Shown here in pieces: positions 33,927 through 42,554 of a DNA stretch of 64,000 nucleotides. How positions within the stretch are numbered: the stretch's first letter is position 1; every line of letters begins with the position of its first letter. Origin of the DNA: Bacillota bacterium. Lineage in GTDB: Bacteria > Bacillota > Clostridia > Christensenellales > Aristaeellaceae. A program made the translations under genes and the position numbers. The stretch covers positions 86,301 through 150,300 of the forward strand of contig JAFADG010000020.1 of NCBI GenBank assembly GCA_023425025.1. The letters run 5' to 3'. Under the pieces are notes generated by a model. The model was given only the letters and a program-made list of their open reading frames with translations. It made no database searches and was not told where the DNA came from.

Positions 33927-34853
33927 ATGCAAATGAAAAAGATTGAAACCGTGGCAATTGTCGGCCTGGGGGCGCTGGGAACGCTGTTTGGCCATCTGTT
34001 GTCCAAGCGGATGGGGCAGGAGAAGCTTCGGATCATCGCCGATGCCGGCAGGATAGAGCGCTATAAAACAGACATGGTGTACAGCAACGGGGAAGCCTGC
34101 GGCTTTCATTACGTAACGCCGCAGGAGAAGACATCGCCTGCCGATTTGATATTGATCGCCGTCAAATCCCTGCAGCTTGACGACGCCATTTTGACAATCC
34201 AAAACCAGGTGGGGCCGGATACGCTGATCCTGTCACTGTTAAACGGCATCTTGAGCGAAGAGATCATCGCCAAGGCCTATGGCATGGACAGGGTGATTTA
34301 CTGCGTGGCCCAGGGAATGGACGCCGTAAAGGAAGGCAACAGCCTGACCTATACCCGCATGGGCAGGCTGTGCATCGGTCCGGCGGATGGCGGGCCGATG
34401 CCTGAAAAGGTGCAAAGGGTATCCGCCTTCTTTGAAAGCGCTGATTTTCCTTTTGAGGTGGATGCGCATATGCTCAAGCGCATGTGGGGCAAATTCATGC
34501 TCAATGTGGGCGTCAACCAGACGGTGGCCGTGTTCGGGCCGGACTATGAGTCCGTTTTCCAGGAAGGCCGGCAGCGGGATACCATGATCGCCGCCATGCG
34601 GGAAGTGATGGAGCTTTCCAAACTGGAAGGGATCGGCCTTTCCGATACAGACATTGCCTATTGGCTGCGCATACTGGGCACCTTGAGCCCCCAAGGCAAA
34701 CCCTCCATGCGCCAGGATGTGGAGGCCAGGCGGTACAGCGAGGTGGAACTGTTTTCGGGTACGGTACTTAAGCTGGCAAAGAAGCATGGCCTGAGCGTGC
34801 CTGTCAACCAGATGCTGTACGATCATATCCTGACCATAGAGGCCGGATACTAA
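33927..34853 (+). CDS. Ketopantoate reductase family protein (PanE/ApbA-like)
   Basis: A 308-residue two-domain NAD(P)-dependent reductase. The Rossmann motif is V-G-L-G-A-L-G-T-L-F-G (about 12-22), followed by L-I-A-V-K-S-L-Q-L-D-D-A (the conserved V-K-x-x-Q segment near 75) and S-L-L-N-G-I. The C-terminal helical domain has W-G-K-F-M-L-N-V-G-V-N-Q, with the usual catalytic Lys and Asn. It could reduce 2-dehydropantoate for coenzyme A synthesis, but paralogues of this family often act on other 2-oxo acids and no pan genes are near. It starts 16 bases after the molybdopterin-domain gene, so they may be co-transcribed. Confidence 0.82.
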   Translation: MQMKKIETVAIVGLGALGTLFGHLLSKRMGQEKLRIIADAGRIERYKTDMVYSNGEACGFHYVTPQEKTSPADLILIAVKSLQLDDAILTIQNQVGPDTLILSLLNGILSEEIIAKAYGMDRVIYCVAQGMDAVKEGNSLTYTRMGRLCIGPADGGPMPEKVQRVSAFFESADFPFEVDAHMLKRMWGKFMLNVGVNQTVAVFGPDYESVFQEGRQRDTMIAAMREVMELSKLEGIGLSDTDIAYWLRILGTLSPQGKPSMRQDVEARRYSEVELFSGTVLKLAKKHGLSVPVNQMLYDHILTIEAGY

Positions 34854-35100
34854 AAGACGAACGAAATCACTATCTTTTGGCTGTTTACACATGCCGCGGC
34901 GTATGTCCGGCAATAATAGCGTTGACTCAAAAAGTCGCTCGTCCTCCCATGCGGATCATGCGCTGGGGGACGATGCGATCTTTTATTTGCGCGGGTGACC
35001 GGCGCACGTTTGATTCCCGCATCCCTGCTCCTGAATCAGGGAAAACGGCTATACATCCCGCCGTTTGGATTCGATCCCATATCGCAAGGAGGAACGCTTT

Positions 35101-36210
35101 ATGAAAAAACTGGTATTGATGGTGATGGTGTTCATCATAGGTCTTGCCACAGTGTCCTGCGCTGCCAACATAGATCCCCAGGCCGGCGTAACGCCTACGG
35201 TCAGCGCGGCACCCATCGCCAGCGCAGAACCCACGGCAGGCGCAAAGACCGATCTTGACATCCGCGCTTTGATCTGGAAGTATGACGACACCTATGGCTC
35301 CACCGTTCGCGCCGCCATGGAAAAATGGGCTGCCACCTATTCCCAGGAGCTGGGCGTCAATATCAGGCTGACCATGTACGACGCCGCCGACGATATGGCC
35401 AAGCAGATCGAGCAAGCCACCATCATCGCCGGCGAAAAGCCCGATTTCGTCATCATCAACCTGGCTGAAGTCGCCAACGGCAAGGTGCTGGTGGACATGT
35501 TCAAGGATGCCGGCGTCCCCTTCCTGTTTTACAACAAGCAGCCCGCGGAAGAGACGGTGCAGGCCGTTCTGGTGGATACCGGCACGATCTTCATCGGCAC
35601 CCTGGCCCGTCAGGCAGGCGACATGCAGGGCGAGATCCTGGCCGACCTGTACAAGAAAGACCCCGCCATCGACAAGAATGGCGACGGCACGCTCCAGTAT
35701 GTGATGCTCAAGGGCGAGGCAAATAATGACGAAGCCATCGCCCGCACCCAGTATTCCGTGGAGACAGCCATCGCCCAAGGGCTGAAGCTGGAGCAGCTGG
35801 GCCAAACCCTTGTATGCGACTGGGACCAGGCCAAGGCGCAGGAGGCCATTACCGCAACGTGGGCATCCTTTGGCGACAAGATCGAAGTTATATTCGCCAA
35901 CAACGATATGATGGCGCTGGGCGCCGTTGCCGCGCTGAACAGCGTTGGCTATAACACCGGCACGGCTGGCGATCCTTCCGTTGTGATCATTGGCGTTGAC
36001 GCGGTGGACTCCGCGCTGGAATCCATCAAAAAAGGCAGCATGACCGCTACCGTCAAGCAGGATGGCGACGCCATGGGCAAGGCCAACATACGTATCGCCG
36101 TCAACGGCGCGCAGGGCAAGGAGTGGCTGGATGGTACCGATTACCAATACACCGATGATAAATTCAAGTGCATCCGCATCCCCTACGCAAAAATTACCGA
36201 GGTCCAATAA
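35101..36210 (+). CDS. Sugar ABC transporter substrate-binding lipoprotein (galactose/methyl-galactoside type)
   Basis: A 369-residue periplasmic-binding-protein-1 family protein. The signal peptide ends in T-V-S-C (Cys about residue 17), so it is a lipoprotein, followed by a Thr/Ala/Pro-rich linker. Ligand-binding features resemble MglB: D-D-T-Y-G-S-T-V-R, F-L-F-Y-N-K-Q-P, I-F-A-N-N-D-M-M-A-L-G-A, V-I-I-G-V-D-A-V-D, and a T-V-K-Q-D near the end. A D-K-N-G-D-G-T segment (about 197-203) resembles the calcium-binding loop of galactose-binding proteins. AAGGAGG precedes the ATG. It heads the binding-protein, ATPase, permease, small-protein operon. Confidence 0.88.
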   Translation: MKKLVLMVMVFIIGLATVSCAANIDPQAGVTPTVSAAPIASAEPTAGAKTDLDIRALIWKYDDTYGSTVRAAMEKWAATYSQELGVNIRLTMYDAADDMAKQIEQATIIAGEKPDFVIINLAEVANGKVLVDMFKDAGVPFLFYNKQPAEETVQAVLVDTGTIFIGTLARQAGDMQGEILADLYKKDPAIDKNGDGTLQYVMLKGEANNDEAIARTQYSVETAIAQGLKLEQLGQTLVCDWDQAKAQEAITATWASFGDKIEVIFANNDMMALGAVAALNSVGYNTGTAGDPSVVIIGVDAVDSALESIKKGSMTATVKQDGDAMGKANIRIAVNGAQGKEWLDGTDYQYTDDKFKCIRIPYAKITEVQ

Positions 36211-36240
36211 CCTGATACGCTTGCAACGCTTAAAAGGCAC

Positions 36241-36279
36241 GGGAAGAGGTGTGAATCGACTTCGCGCCTCTTCCCTTTT
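36241..36279 (+). terminator. Intercistronic stem-loop after the sugar-binding protein gene
   Basis: GGGAAGAGG (241-249) pairs with CCTCTTCCC (267-275) and TTTT follows. It resembles a leaky terminator within the operon, reducing ATPase and permease expression relative to the binding protein. Confidence 0.7.
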
Positions 36280-36305
36280 GATCGTGACAAAGAGCGGTGA
36301 TTTTC

Positions 36306-37826
36306 ATGGGAGAAAAGGCTGTCCAATACCTGCTTGAGATGATTGATATCGAAAAGCAGTTTCCGGGCGTTCGCGCGCTGGACAAAGCGCAATTGAAACT
36401 CAGACCCGGTACCGTTCACGCGCTGATGGGCGAAAACGGCGCGGGAAAATCCACATTGATGAAATGCCTGTTTGGCATATACAAAAAAGACGCCGGCACG
36501 ATCCTCATGGAAGGGGCGAGCGTCGATTTTTCCGATCCCAGGCATGCGCTGGATCATGGCGTGGCCATGGTCCATCAGGAATTGAACCAGGTGCTGCGCC
36601 GCAGCGTGATGGAAAATGTCTGGCTGGGCAGGTTCCCCGTCAGGAACAGGTTCATCGACGGGAAAAAAATGTATGAGGATACCATCCGCGTTTTTCGCGA
36701 GTTGAGCATTGATGTAAGCCCCAGGGAGATCATTGGCAACCTGTCTGTGGCAAGGCGCCAGATGGTGGAAATCGCCAAGGCGGTTTCCTACAATGCCAAA
36801 ATTGTCGTGCTGGACGAGCCGACTTCCTCGCTGACGCAAAGCGAAGTGGAGCATTTGTTTGCGATCATCCGGCAGCTCAAAGAAAAAGATGTAGGCATCA
36901 TTTATATTTCCCATAAAATGGATGAGATATTGCGCATTTCCGACGATGTGACCATCATGCGGGACGGCCAATGGATCGCCACACGGCCCGCAAAAGAGCT
37001 TGACACCAACGAGATCATCCGCCTGATGGTCAACCGTGACCTCAAGCAGCGTTTTCCCGAAAAAAAGAACGTTCCGGGGGAAGTGCTTTTGGAAGTGAGC
37101 AGCCTGACCGGGAAGTATGAGCCCGCCTGCCATGATGTAAGCTTTACGTTGCATAAGGGCGAAGTGCTCGGCGTTGCCGGCCTGGTCGGCTCGCGCCGCA
37201 CGGAGCTACTCAACACGCTCTTTGGCGTGAACACAAGGGGAAATGGAAATATCCGGCTGCATGGCAGGCAGATTCAAAACAAAACGCCCGAGGCGGCGAT
37301 CAGGAACGGCTTTGCCCTGATTACCGAGGAGCGGCGGGCCACGGGCATTTTCCCGGTCATGAGCCTTACGTTCAACGCCACCATCTCCAACATGCTTTCC
37401 TACGGCAAGGCGCTTCTTTCCAACAGAAAAATGAGCAAGGATACCAAATGGGTGATCGACAGCCTGAAGGTGAAGACGCCCGGCCAGCGGTCGCCCATAC
37501 GCAGCCTGTCGGGCGGCAATCAGCAAAAGGTGATTATTGGCCGGTGGCTTTTGACCAGACCCGAAATCCTGCTGCTGGATGAACCTACAAGAGGTATCGA
37601 CGTTGGCGCGAAATTTGAAATATATCAGCTGATTCTGCAGCTTGCGCAGGAGGGAAAGGGCATTGTGATGGTGTCCTCTGAAATGCCGGAGCTGATTGGC
37701 ATCTGCGACCGCATACTCGTCATGTCGGGCGGCAGAATGGCTGGTATCGTGAAACGCGGCGAGGATTTTGGCGGTATCGAAGGCGAGCAGGAAGCAATCC
37801 TCCGCCTGGCCGCAAAATACGTATAG
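36306..37826 (+). CDS. Sugar ABC transporter ATPase, MglA/RbsA family
   Basis: A tandem ATPase of about 506 residues. The first domain has G-E-N-G-A-G-K-S-T (about 44-52), M-V-H-Q-E-L-N-Q-V, L-S-V-A-R-R-Q-M and V-V-L-D-E-P-T-S-S-L; the second has G-L-V-G-S-R-R-T-E-L-L, E-E-R-R-A-T-G-I-F and L-S-G-G-N-Q-Q-K. The T-S-S-L and E-R-R-x-T-G features fit the MglA (galactose) branch better than RbsA. ATG 36306 is preferred over GTG 36297. It follows the binding-protein gene after a stem-loop and precedes the permease by 15 bases. Confidence 0.9.
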   Translation: MGEKAVQYLLEMIDIEKQFPGVRALDKAQLKLRPGTVHALMGENGAGKSTLMKCLFGIYKKDAGTILMEGASVDFSDPRHALDHGVAMVHQELNQVLRRSVMENVWLGRFPVRNRFIDGKKMYEDTIRVFRELSIDVSPREIIGNLSVARRQMVEIAKAVSYNAKIVVLDEPTSSLTQSEVEHLFAIIRQLKEKDVGIIYISHKMDEILRISDDVTIMRDGQWIATRPAKELDTNEIIRLMVNRDLKQRFPEKKNVPGEVLLEVSSLTGKYEPACHDVSFTLHKGEVLGVAGLVGSRRTELLNTLFGVNTRGNGNIRLHGRQIQNKTPEAAIRNGFALITEERRATGIFPVMSLTFNATISNMLSYGKALLSNRKMSKDTKWVIDSLKVKTPGQRSPIRSLSGGNQQKVIIGRWLLTRPEILLLDEPTRGIDVGAKFEIYQLILQLAQEGKGIVMVSSEMPELIGICDRILVMSGGRMAGIVKRGEDFGGIEGEQEAILRLAAKYV

Positions 37827-37841
37827 AGCGAGGGATGAGGC

Positions 37842-38873
37842 ATGGAAAAGACAAGAAGAATCGACAACAGAAAAGTCGGCGAGTTTCTGCTCAACTACGC
37901 CTTGTACATTATTCTCATTGCGATTCTGGTGACAGTGAGCATCATCCGGCCAAACTTTGTGGCGCTCTCCAACATTCTGAACATCTTAAAGCAGGCGTCC
38001 ACAAAGGGGATACTGGCCTTGGGCTGCGCCGGCATCATTGTGCTTGCGGGCACCGACCTTTCCATCGGCCGGCTGCTTGGCTTAAGCGCCGCGGTGACCG
38101 CGTCCATGGTTCAGTCCGTCACCTACGCCTCGCGCTATTATCAGGGCATGACCTCGCAATTGCCGCTGATCGTGCCGTTTCTGGCCGCGATTGCGATCAG
38201 CGTGATCTTCAGCGCCATCAACGGATTTGGCGTGGCCAAGCTGCATATGCACGCGTTCATCATCACCCTGGGCACGCAGCTGATTGCCTTTGGCGCCAAC
38301 AGCATCTATATCGAAGCCCAGCCCTCCGGGTCAGCCCAGGCGCTGTCGACTTTTGAACAAGGGTTCCTCGATGCGGGCGCGGGAAATCTGATGCTCGGAG
38401 GCATGAAGATTCCCTTGTCGGTCATCTACTTCCTGCTGCTGGCGGTGGTTATGTGGGTCGTGTGGAACAAGACAAGGCTGGGCAAGAACATGTTTGCCGT
38501 GGGCGGTAACACGGAAGCCGCCGCGGTGTCCGGCGTCAACGTGGATCGGACGATCATGTCGGTGTTCCTGATGGCCGGCGTACTGTACGGCATCGCTTCC
38601 TTTCTGGAGGCGGCCCGCATCCAATCGGTTGGTGCGAATACGGGCATCAATTACGAGCTGGATGCCATTTCGGCCTGCGTCATCGGCGGCGTCTCCTTCT
38701 CGGGCGGCGTGGGCACGATACAGGGCGTCGTCATCGGTGCGATCATCCTGCAGGCCATCAACTACTCCTTGTATTTTCTGCAGGTCAACGCCTACTGGCA
38801 GTACATTATCAGGGGTTTGATCATTGTACTGGCCGTGGCCATCGACGTACGCAAGTCCCTTGTGAAGAGGTAA
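37842..38873 (+). CDS. Sugar ABC transporter permease, MglC family
   Basis: A 343-residue membrane protein of the BPD_transp_2 type with about eight or more spans. Signatures are A-L-G-C-A-G-I-I-V-L-A-G-T-D-L-S-I-G-R-L-L-G, M-F-A-V-G-G-N-T-E-A-A-A-V-S-G-V-N-V, and A-C-V-I-G-G-V-S-F-S-G-G-V-G-T. The Y-E-L-D-A-I-S-A-C-V-I-G-G stretch and the long extracytoplasmic loop near 90-120 match galactose-type permeases. It ends 4 bases before a 65-residue membrane-protein gene. Confidence 0.9.
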   Translation: MEKTRRIDNRKVGEFLLNYALYIILIAILVTVSIIRPNFVALSNILNILKQASTKGILALGCAGIIVLAGTDLSIGRLLGLSAAVTASMVQSVTYASRYYQGMTSQLPLIVPFLAAIAISVIFSAINGFGVAKLHMHAFIITLGTQLIAFGANSIYIEAQPSGSAQALSTFEQGFLDAGAGNLMLGGMKIPLSVIYFLLLAVVMWVVWNKTRLGKNMFAVGGNTEAAAVSGVNVDRTIMSVFLMAGVLYGIASFLEAARIQSVGANTGINYELDAISACVIGGVSFSGGVGTIQGVVIGAIILQAINYSLYFLQVNAYWQYIIRGLIIVLAVAIDVRKSLVKR

Positions 38874-38877
38874 TAGC

Positions 38878-39075
38878 ATGAATCTTGGCAAAAACGAACG
38901 CGATTTGCGATCAAGCACGGACGCGGGAAAAAAGGCGGCGCAGCGGTCAAGGGGGATGCGGGAATCTCTCTACCGTCATATCCATGTGTCTGTCCGTACG
39001 ATGAACATCATCATATGCGTGCTCGCCCTCCTGCTCATTGCAAGCATCGCAATGGGCGTGATTCAAGGCCGGTAG
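38878..39075 (+). CDS. Small single-span membrane protein at the end of the sugar ABC operon
   Basis: A 65-residue protein with a basic, hydrophilic N-terminus (residues 1-40, many Arg/Lys/Ser) and one strong membrane helix, I-I-I-C-V-L-A-L-L-L-I-A-S-I-A-M-G-V-I (about 44-62), ending Q-G-R. AAGAGG lies 7 bases before the ATG, which is 4 bases beyond the permease stop, so it is translated from the same transcript. I recognise no family; it might be a transporter accessory subunit. A terminator follows at 39111. Confidence 0.65.
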   Translation: MNLGKNERDLRSSTDAGKKAAQRSRGMRESLYRHIHVSVRTMNIIICVLALLLIASIAMGVIQGR

Positions 39076-39110
39076 CAGCCTTCCGGCCTGTATGCACAGC
39101 CTTTGTCCAC

Positions 39111-39135
39111 CAGCGCTGAAGGGCGCTGTTTTTTT
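39111..39135 (+). terminator. Terminator of the second sugar ABC operon
   Basis: CAGCGC (111-116) pairs with GCGCTG (123-128) and seven T follow. A second hairpin (AGGCCGG/CCGGCCT, about 39066-39088) lies just upstream. Confidence 0.75.
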
Positions 39136-39221
39136 ATGCCCTCGTTTTCCTGGCACAGGTATCATATTCCCAATATTTCGCCCGGCTTCGTGCTGTTTTT
39201 CATGATTCCATATATTGTGGG

Positions 39222-39250
39222 TTGTTCTGATTGCACAAATATACTATAGT
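39222..39250 (+). promoter_or_regulatory. Probable promoter of the GH18 gene
   Basis: TTGTTC (222-227) and TATAGT (245-250) are 17 bases apart, about 33 bases upstream of the TTG start codon. Confidence 0.5.
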
Positions 39251-39283
39251 AATTCAGTATTTATTTAGCAGAAAGGGGCTTTC

Positions 39284-40717
39284 TTGCGAGTGAAAACGAA
39301 TAGGTTTACAAAGGCACTGGGCGCAGGGCTGACGGTGCTGATACTGTGCACCATGTCCTTGGGCGCTGCCGCCGCGGCCGACACGTTGAAGCCAACCAAG
39401 CCCACAGGCTTGACGGCAGCCAGTGTGGATACGACTTCGGTGCGTCTCACCTGGCAGAAATCCACAGACAACGTGGGTGTGGCTTCCTACGCCGTGTACA
39501 AGGACCAGGCATACCTGACTTATACGAAAAATACGGAAGCAACGGTTACCGGGCTTGCGCCGGGGACTGCGTATGTCTTTTATGTGGCCGCCCAGGACGC
39601 GGCCGGCAACATCTCCGGCGCCAGTGAAAAGATTACCGTGACCACCAAGGGCGGCGGTACGGCAGGCAAAATTATTGCCGGTTACTACGCCGGCTGGGCA
39701 GCCTATTCCGGGTACACGCCCAGCGACATCCCGGCCTCCAAACTGACTCACATTTTGTACGCGTTTGCGAACATCAGCAGCGATAACAAGGTTGTGATGG
39801 GCGACTCGGAGGTGGACCTGAAAAACTTTGCGGAGCTTCGGGCCTTGAAAAAGAAGTATCCCAACCTCAAGACCCTGATTTCCGTAGGCGGGTGGGAATG
39901 GTCCGGCCGGTTTTCCAACGCGGCTTCCACAGCCAGCCGCAGGGAAGCGTTTGCGTGGAGCGCCGCGGAGTTTGTGGCCACCCATGGGCTGGACGGCGTG
40001 GACATCGACTGGGAGTTTCCCGTCAGCGGCGGCAAGCCGGAGAACGCCTACCGGGCAGCCGACAAGGAAAACTTTACGCTGCTGCTGAAAGAGCTGCGGG
40101 AGAAGCTGGACGCCCAGGGGAAAAAGGATGGGAAGCGGTATCAGCTGACCATCGCCGGCGGCGCGGGCAAGGAATTCGTGAACAACGTGCAGATGAAGTC
40201 CATCGCCCAGTACCTGGATTTCGGCGTCGTGATGGCCTATGACATCCATGGATACGGCGACAAGTACACCGACCACAACGCGCCGCTGTACGGCTCCGCC
40301 GCTTCTTCGCCCCAGTTTGTCTGGAGTGCCGACCAGGCTGTCAAGGCATGGGCCGACGCGGGATTCCCCAAATCAAAGATGGTGATGGGCGTGCCCTTCT
40401 ATGGCCACCGCTACAGCAATGTGAAGGGCGGCGGGTCAGGCATCTACAAAATCTACAGCGGCTACAAGACGCTGTACTACGACGCCATCGTATCCCAGTA
40501 TTTATCCGACAAATCGTACACCCGTTATTATGGCGCAGCGGGCAAAACGCCCTGGCTGTTCAACGGCTCCACTTTTATCACGTATGAGGATGCCGCGTCC
40601 CTCGCGCAGAAGGCCGCTTATATCAAAAACCAGGGGCTGGCCGGCGCGGGCATCTGGGAGCTTTCCCAGAATGAGGACGGGACATTGCTCAATACGCTGT
40701 ACAAGAATTTGAAATAG
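39284..40717 (+). CDS. Secreted chitinase-like glycoside hydrolase family 18 with fibronectin type III domain
   Basis: A 477-residue protein: signal peptide (about 1-32, ending A-A-A-A-A-D), a fibronectin type III domain (about 36-125, with P-T-G-L-T-A-A-S-V-D-T-T-S-V-R-L-T-W and G-T-A-Y-V-F-Y-V-A-A-Q-D), then a GH18 TIM barrel (about 130-477). The catalytic motif D-G-V-D-I-D-W-E occupies 237-244, with the proton-donor glutamate at 244 and all three aspartates present. It should cleave beta-1,4-N-acetylglucosamine polymers outside the cell. The start is probably TTG 39284 (GAAAGGGG 5 bases upstream); GTG 39290 is the alternative. Confidence 0.92.
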   Translation: MRVKTNRFTKALGAGLTVLILCTMSLGAAAAADTLKPTKPTGLTAASVDTTSVRLTWQKSTDNVGVASYAVYKDQAYLTYTKNTEATVTGLAPGTAYVFYVAAQDAAGNISGASEKITVTTKGGGTAGKIIAGYYAGWAAYSGYTPSDIPASKLTHILYAFANISSDNKVVMGDSEVDLKNFAELRALKKKYPNLKTLISVGGWEWSGRFSNAASTASRREAFAWSAAEFVATHGLDGVDIDWEFPVSGGKPENAYRAADKENFTLLLKELREKLDAQGKKDGKRYQLTIAGGAGKEFVNNVQMKSIAQYLDFGVVMAYDIHGYGDKYTDHNAPLYGSAASSPQFVWSADQAVKAWADAGFPKSKMVMGVPFYGHRYSNVKGGGSGIYKIYSGYKTLYYDAIVSQYLSDKSYTRYYGAAGKTPWLFNGSTFITYEDAASLAQKAAYIKNQGLAGAGIWELSQNEDGTLLNTLYKNLK

Positions 40718-40730
40718 CGAATGATTTTTT

Positions 40731-40765
40731 CAAAAGGCCCGGCGCTTTACGCGCCGGGCCTTTTG
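40731..40765 (+). terminator. Terminator after the GH18 gene
   Basis: A 15-bp perfect stem (731-745 with 751-765, arm CAAAAGGCCCGGCGC) has a 5-base loop and ends in CCTTTT. Confidence 0.9.
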
Positions 40766-40885
40766 ACTGTGTAAAATTGGCTCCAAAAAATGAATCGTCA
40801 ATTGGAACTGTTGAGTGCCAATTATTTATTGTATGCTGTTCACATCAAGAATGCCGGACATTACACCGGCAGGGGGAGGATAGAC

Positions 40886-41875
40886 ATGCGCTTTACAAGA
40901 ACGCTGGGCAGGTCGGGCATAGAAGTCAGCGCTTTGGGCCTTGGCTGCTGGGCCATCGGCGGGCCTTTCATTTTGAATGGGCTGCCCGATGGCTGGGGAG
41001 GGGTGGACGACCGGGAATCCATCAAGGCGCTGCACGCGGCCTTTGATCTGGGCGTGAACTATCTGGATACGGCGGATGCCTACGGTGTCGGCCACAGCGA
41101 GGAAGTCGTAGGCCAAGCCATCGCGGGCCGCAGGAGGGACATTGTCATCAGCAGCAAATTTGGCTACTTTGGCAACGAAAGCACCAAAACGCTGCACGGG
41201 GTGAACCTGGACCCAGGGTATATTGAGCGTGCCTGCGAGGCATCCCTAAAACGCCTTAGGACGGACTATATCGACCTGTATCTTTTGCATGTATGGGAAA
41301 TTGCCTTAAGCGAAATCCCCGGCGTCTGCGATGTGCTGGACCGGTTGGTTAAAAAGGGCAAGATACGCACCTATGGCTGGAGCACCGACCTTATGGGCGG
41401 CGCGGCGGAGTTTGCAAAGCGCGCAAACTGCTCGGCCATTGAGCACGAGCTGAACATCTTTGCGGACTCCAGCGAAATGGTGCGCCTGTGCGAGCAAAAC
41501 GGTTTGGCTTGCGTCATCCGTTCGCCCCTGGCCATGGGGCTGCTCAGCGGCAAGTTTGCCGGCGAAGCCAGGCTGCCCAAGGATGACGTACGCGGCGCGG
41601 GCCACAGCTGGGTCAGATACTTTGAGGATGGCAAGCCCGTTGCTTCCTTTTTGAAAATGCTGGACGGCATCCGCGATGTACTGACAAGCGATGGGCAGAC
41701 CCTGGCCCAGGGCGCGCTTTGCTGGCTGTGGGGGAAAAGCGGCAGCACGATCCCCATTCCCGGATTCAAAACGGTGAAGCAGGCCGAAGAAAACGCCGGG
41801 TCCATGGCCTTCGGGCCGCTTTCCAAAGGGCAGATGGAAGAAGTGGATAGGCTGTTGCATTCTATGAAGGGTTGA
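40886..41875 (+). CDS. Aldo/keto reductase
   Basis: A 329-residue NADPH-dependent oxidoreductase with the AKR TIM-barrel: R-T-L-G-R-S-G-I-E-V-S-A-L-G-L-G near the start, the catalytic D-T-A-D-A-Y-G-V-G-H-S-E (Asp and Tyr about 59-64), S-S-K-F-G-Y (catalytic Lys near 91), and H-V-W-E (general acid). The C-terminal coenzyme-site segment is I-P-I-P-G-F-K-T-V-K-Q. AGGGGGAGGA lies 5 bases upstream of ATG 40886. The substrate is unknown. Confidence 0.9.
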   Translation: MRFTRTLGRSGIEVSALGLGCWAIGGPFILNGLPDGWGGVDDRESIKALHAAFDLGVNYLDTADAYGVGHSEEVVGQAIAGRRRDIVISSKFGYFGNESTKTLHGVNLDPGYIERACEASLKRLRTDYIDLYLLHVWEIALSEIPGVCDVLDRLVKKGKIRTYGWSTDLMGGAAEFAKRANCSAIEHELNIFADSSEMVRLCEQNGLACVIRSPLAMGLLSGKFAGEARLPKDDVRGAGHSWVRYFEDGKPVASFLKMLDGIRDVLTSDGQTLAQGALCWLWGKSGSTIPIPGFKTVKQAEENAGSMAFGPLSKGQMEEVDRLLHSMKG

Positions 41876-41945
41876 CCTTGTTTAAAGATGGTCTGCTTGT
41901 GGTATACCATTACCAGGACAACCCATCAAGCAAGGAGTGAAAGAT

Positions 41946-42380
41946 ATGGCATTGCAGGTTTTCGTGAATTTTGACGGCAACTGCCGCGAAGCGGTGGAAT
42001 TTTACGCAAAGGTTTTCAAGGCGGAGAAGCCCAAGTTCATGACCTACGGCGAAGCGCCGGGGGATGACGACATGGGGCTCGACGAAAAGGACAAGGGCTT
42101 GATCATGTATACGGACCTTGCCATCGGCGGCGATACCGTGATGTTCTGCGATGTGCCGCCGGGCATGCCCTTTACCCAAGGCAACAATATCAGCCTGACC
42201 ATTGTCACCAAGGATGCGGAGGAGATCAAGCGGCTGTTTCACGCGTTGAGCGAAGGCGGCGAGGTGGACATGGAGCTTCAGGAAACCTTCTGGAGCAACC
42301 TGTACGGCATGGTCACCGACAAGTTCGGCATCAACTGGCAGTTCAGCCACGACAGCGGCAAGGAATACGGAAACAGCTAA
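41946..42380 (+). CDS. VOC-superfamily protein (PhnB/glyoxalase-like)
   Basis: A 144-residue protein of the vicinal oxygen chelate fold, in the PhnB/3-demethylubiquinone-methyltransferase-like subgroup: F-D-G-N-C-R-E-A-V-E-F-Y-A-K-V-F near the N-terminus and L-Y-G-M-V-T-D-K-F-G-I-N-W-Q near the C-terminus. These cytoplasmic proteins bind small molecules or metals; the function is rarely known. AAGGAG lies 8 bases upstream of ATG 41946. Confidence 0.88.
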   Translation: MALQVFVNFDGNCREAVEFYAKVFKAEKPKFMTYGEAPGDDDMGLDEKDKGLIMYTDLAIGGDTVMFCDVPPGMPFTQGNNISLTIVTKDAEEIKRLFHALSEGGEVDMELQETFWSNLYGMVTDKFGINWQFSHDSGKEYGNS

Positions 42381-42409
42381 GCGGAATAACGCCATATGGT
42401 TACATCTTT

Positions 42410-42446
42410 AAAAAACTTTCCGGGCAGGCGCTTCGGAAGGTTTTTT
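42410..42446 (+). terminator. Terminator after the VOC-protein gene
   Basis: AAAAAACTTTCCG (410-422) pairs with CGGAAGGTTTTTT (434-446) with a single G-T pair and an 11-base loop. The T-run ends the stem. Confidence 0.8.
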
Positions 42447-42489
42447 CCTATGGCGGCGGCGCCGCATGCCACGGGTGCAAAGGCATATA

Positions 42490-42518
42490 TTGCCATTGAG
42501 GTCTTTCCCTGTTATGAT
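42490..42518 (+). promoter_or_regulatory. Sigma-A-type promoter for HD-domain gene
   Basis: TTGCCA (490-495) and TATGAT (513-518) are 17 bases apart, 36 bases before ATG 42555. Confidence 0.7.
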
Positions 42519-42554
42519 ACGGGCAGGTGATGCTGTGTGAAGGAGGCAAAACGC

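Noticed and set aside
34854..35100. Riboswitch or promoter in the 247-base leader of the second sugar ABC operon
   Set aside because: TTTACA and AATAAT are present but wrongly spaced, and I see no conserved riboswitch core; nothing definite can be called.
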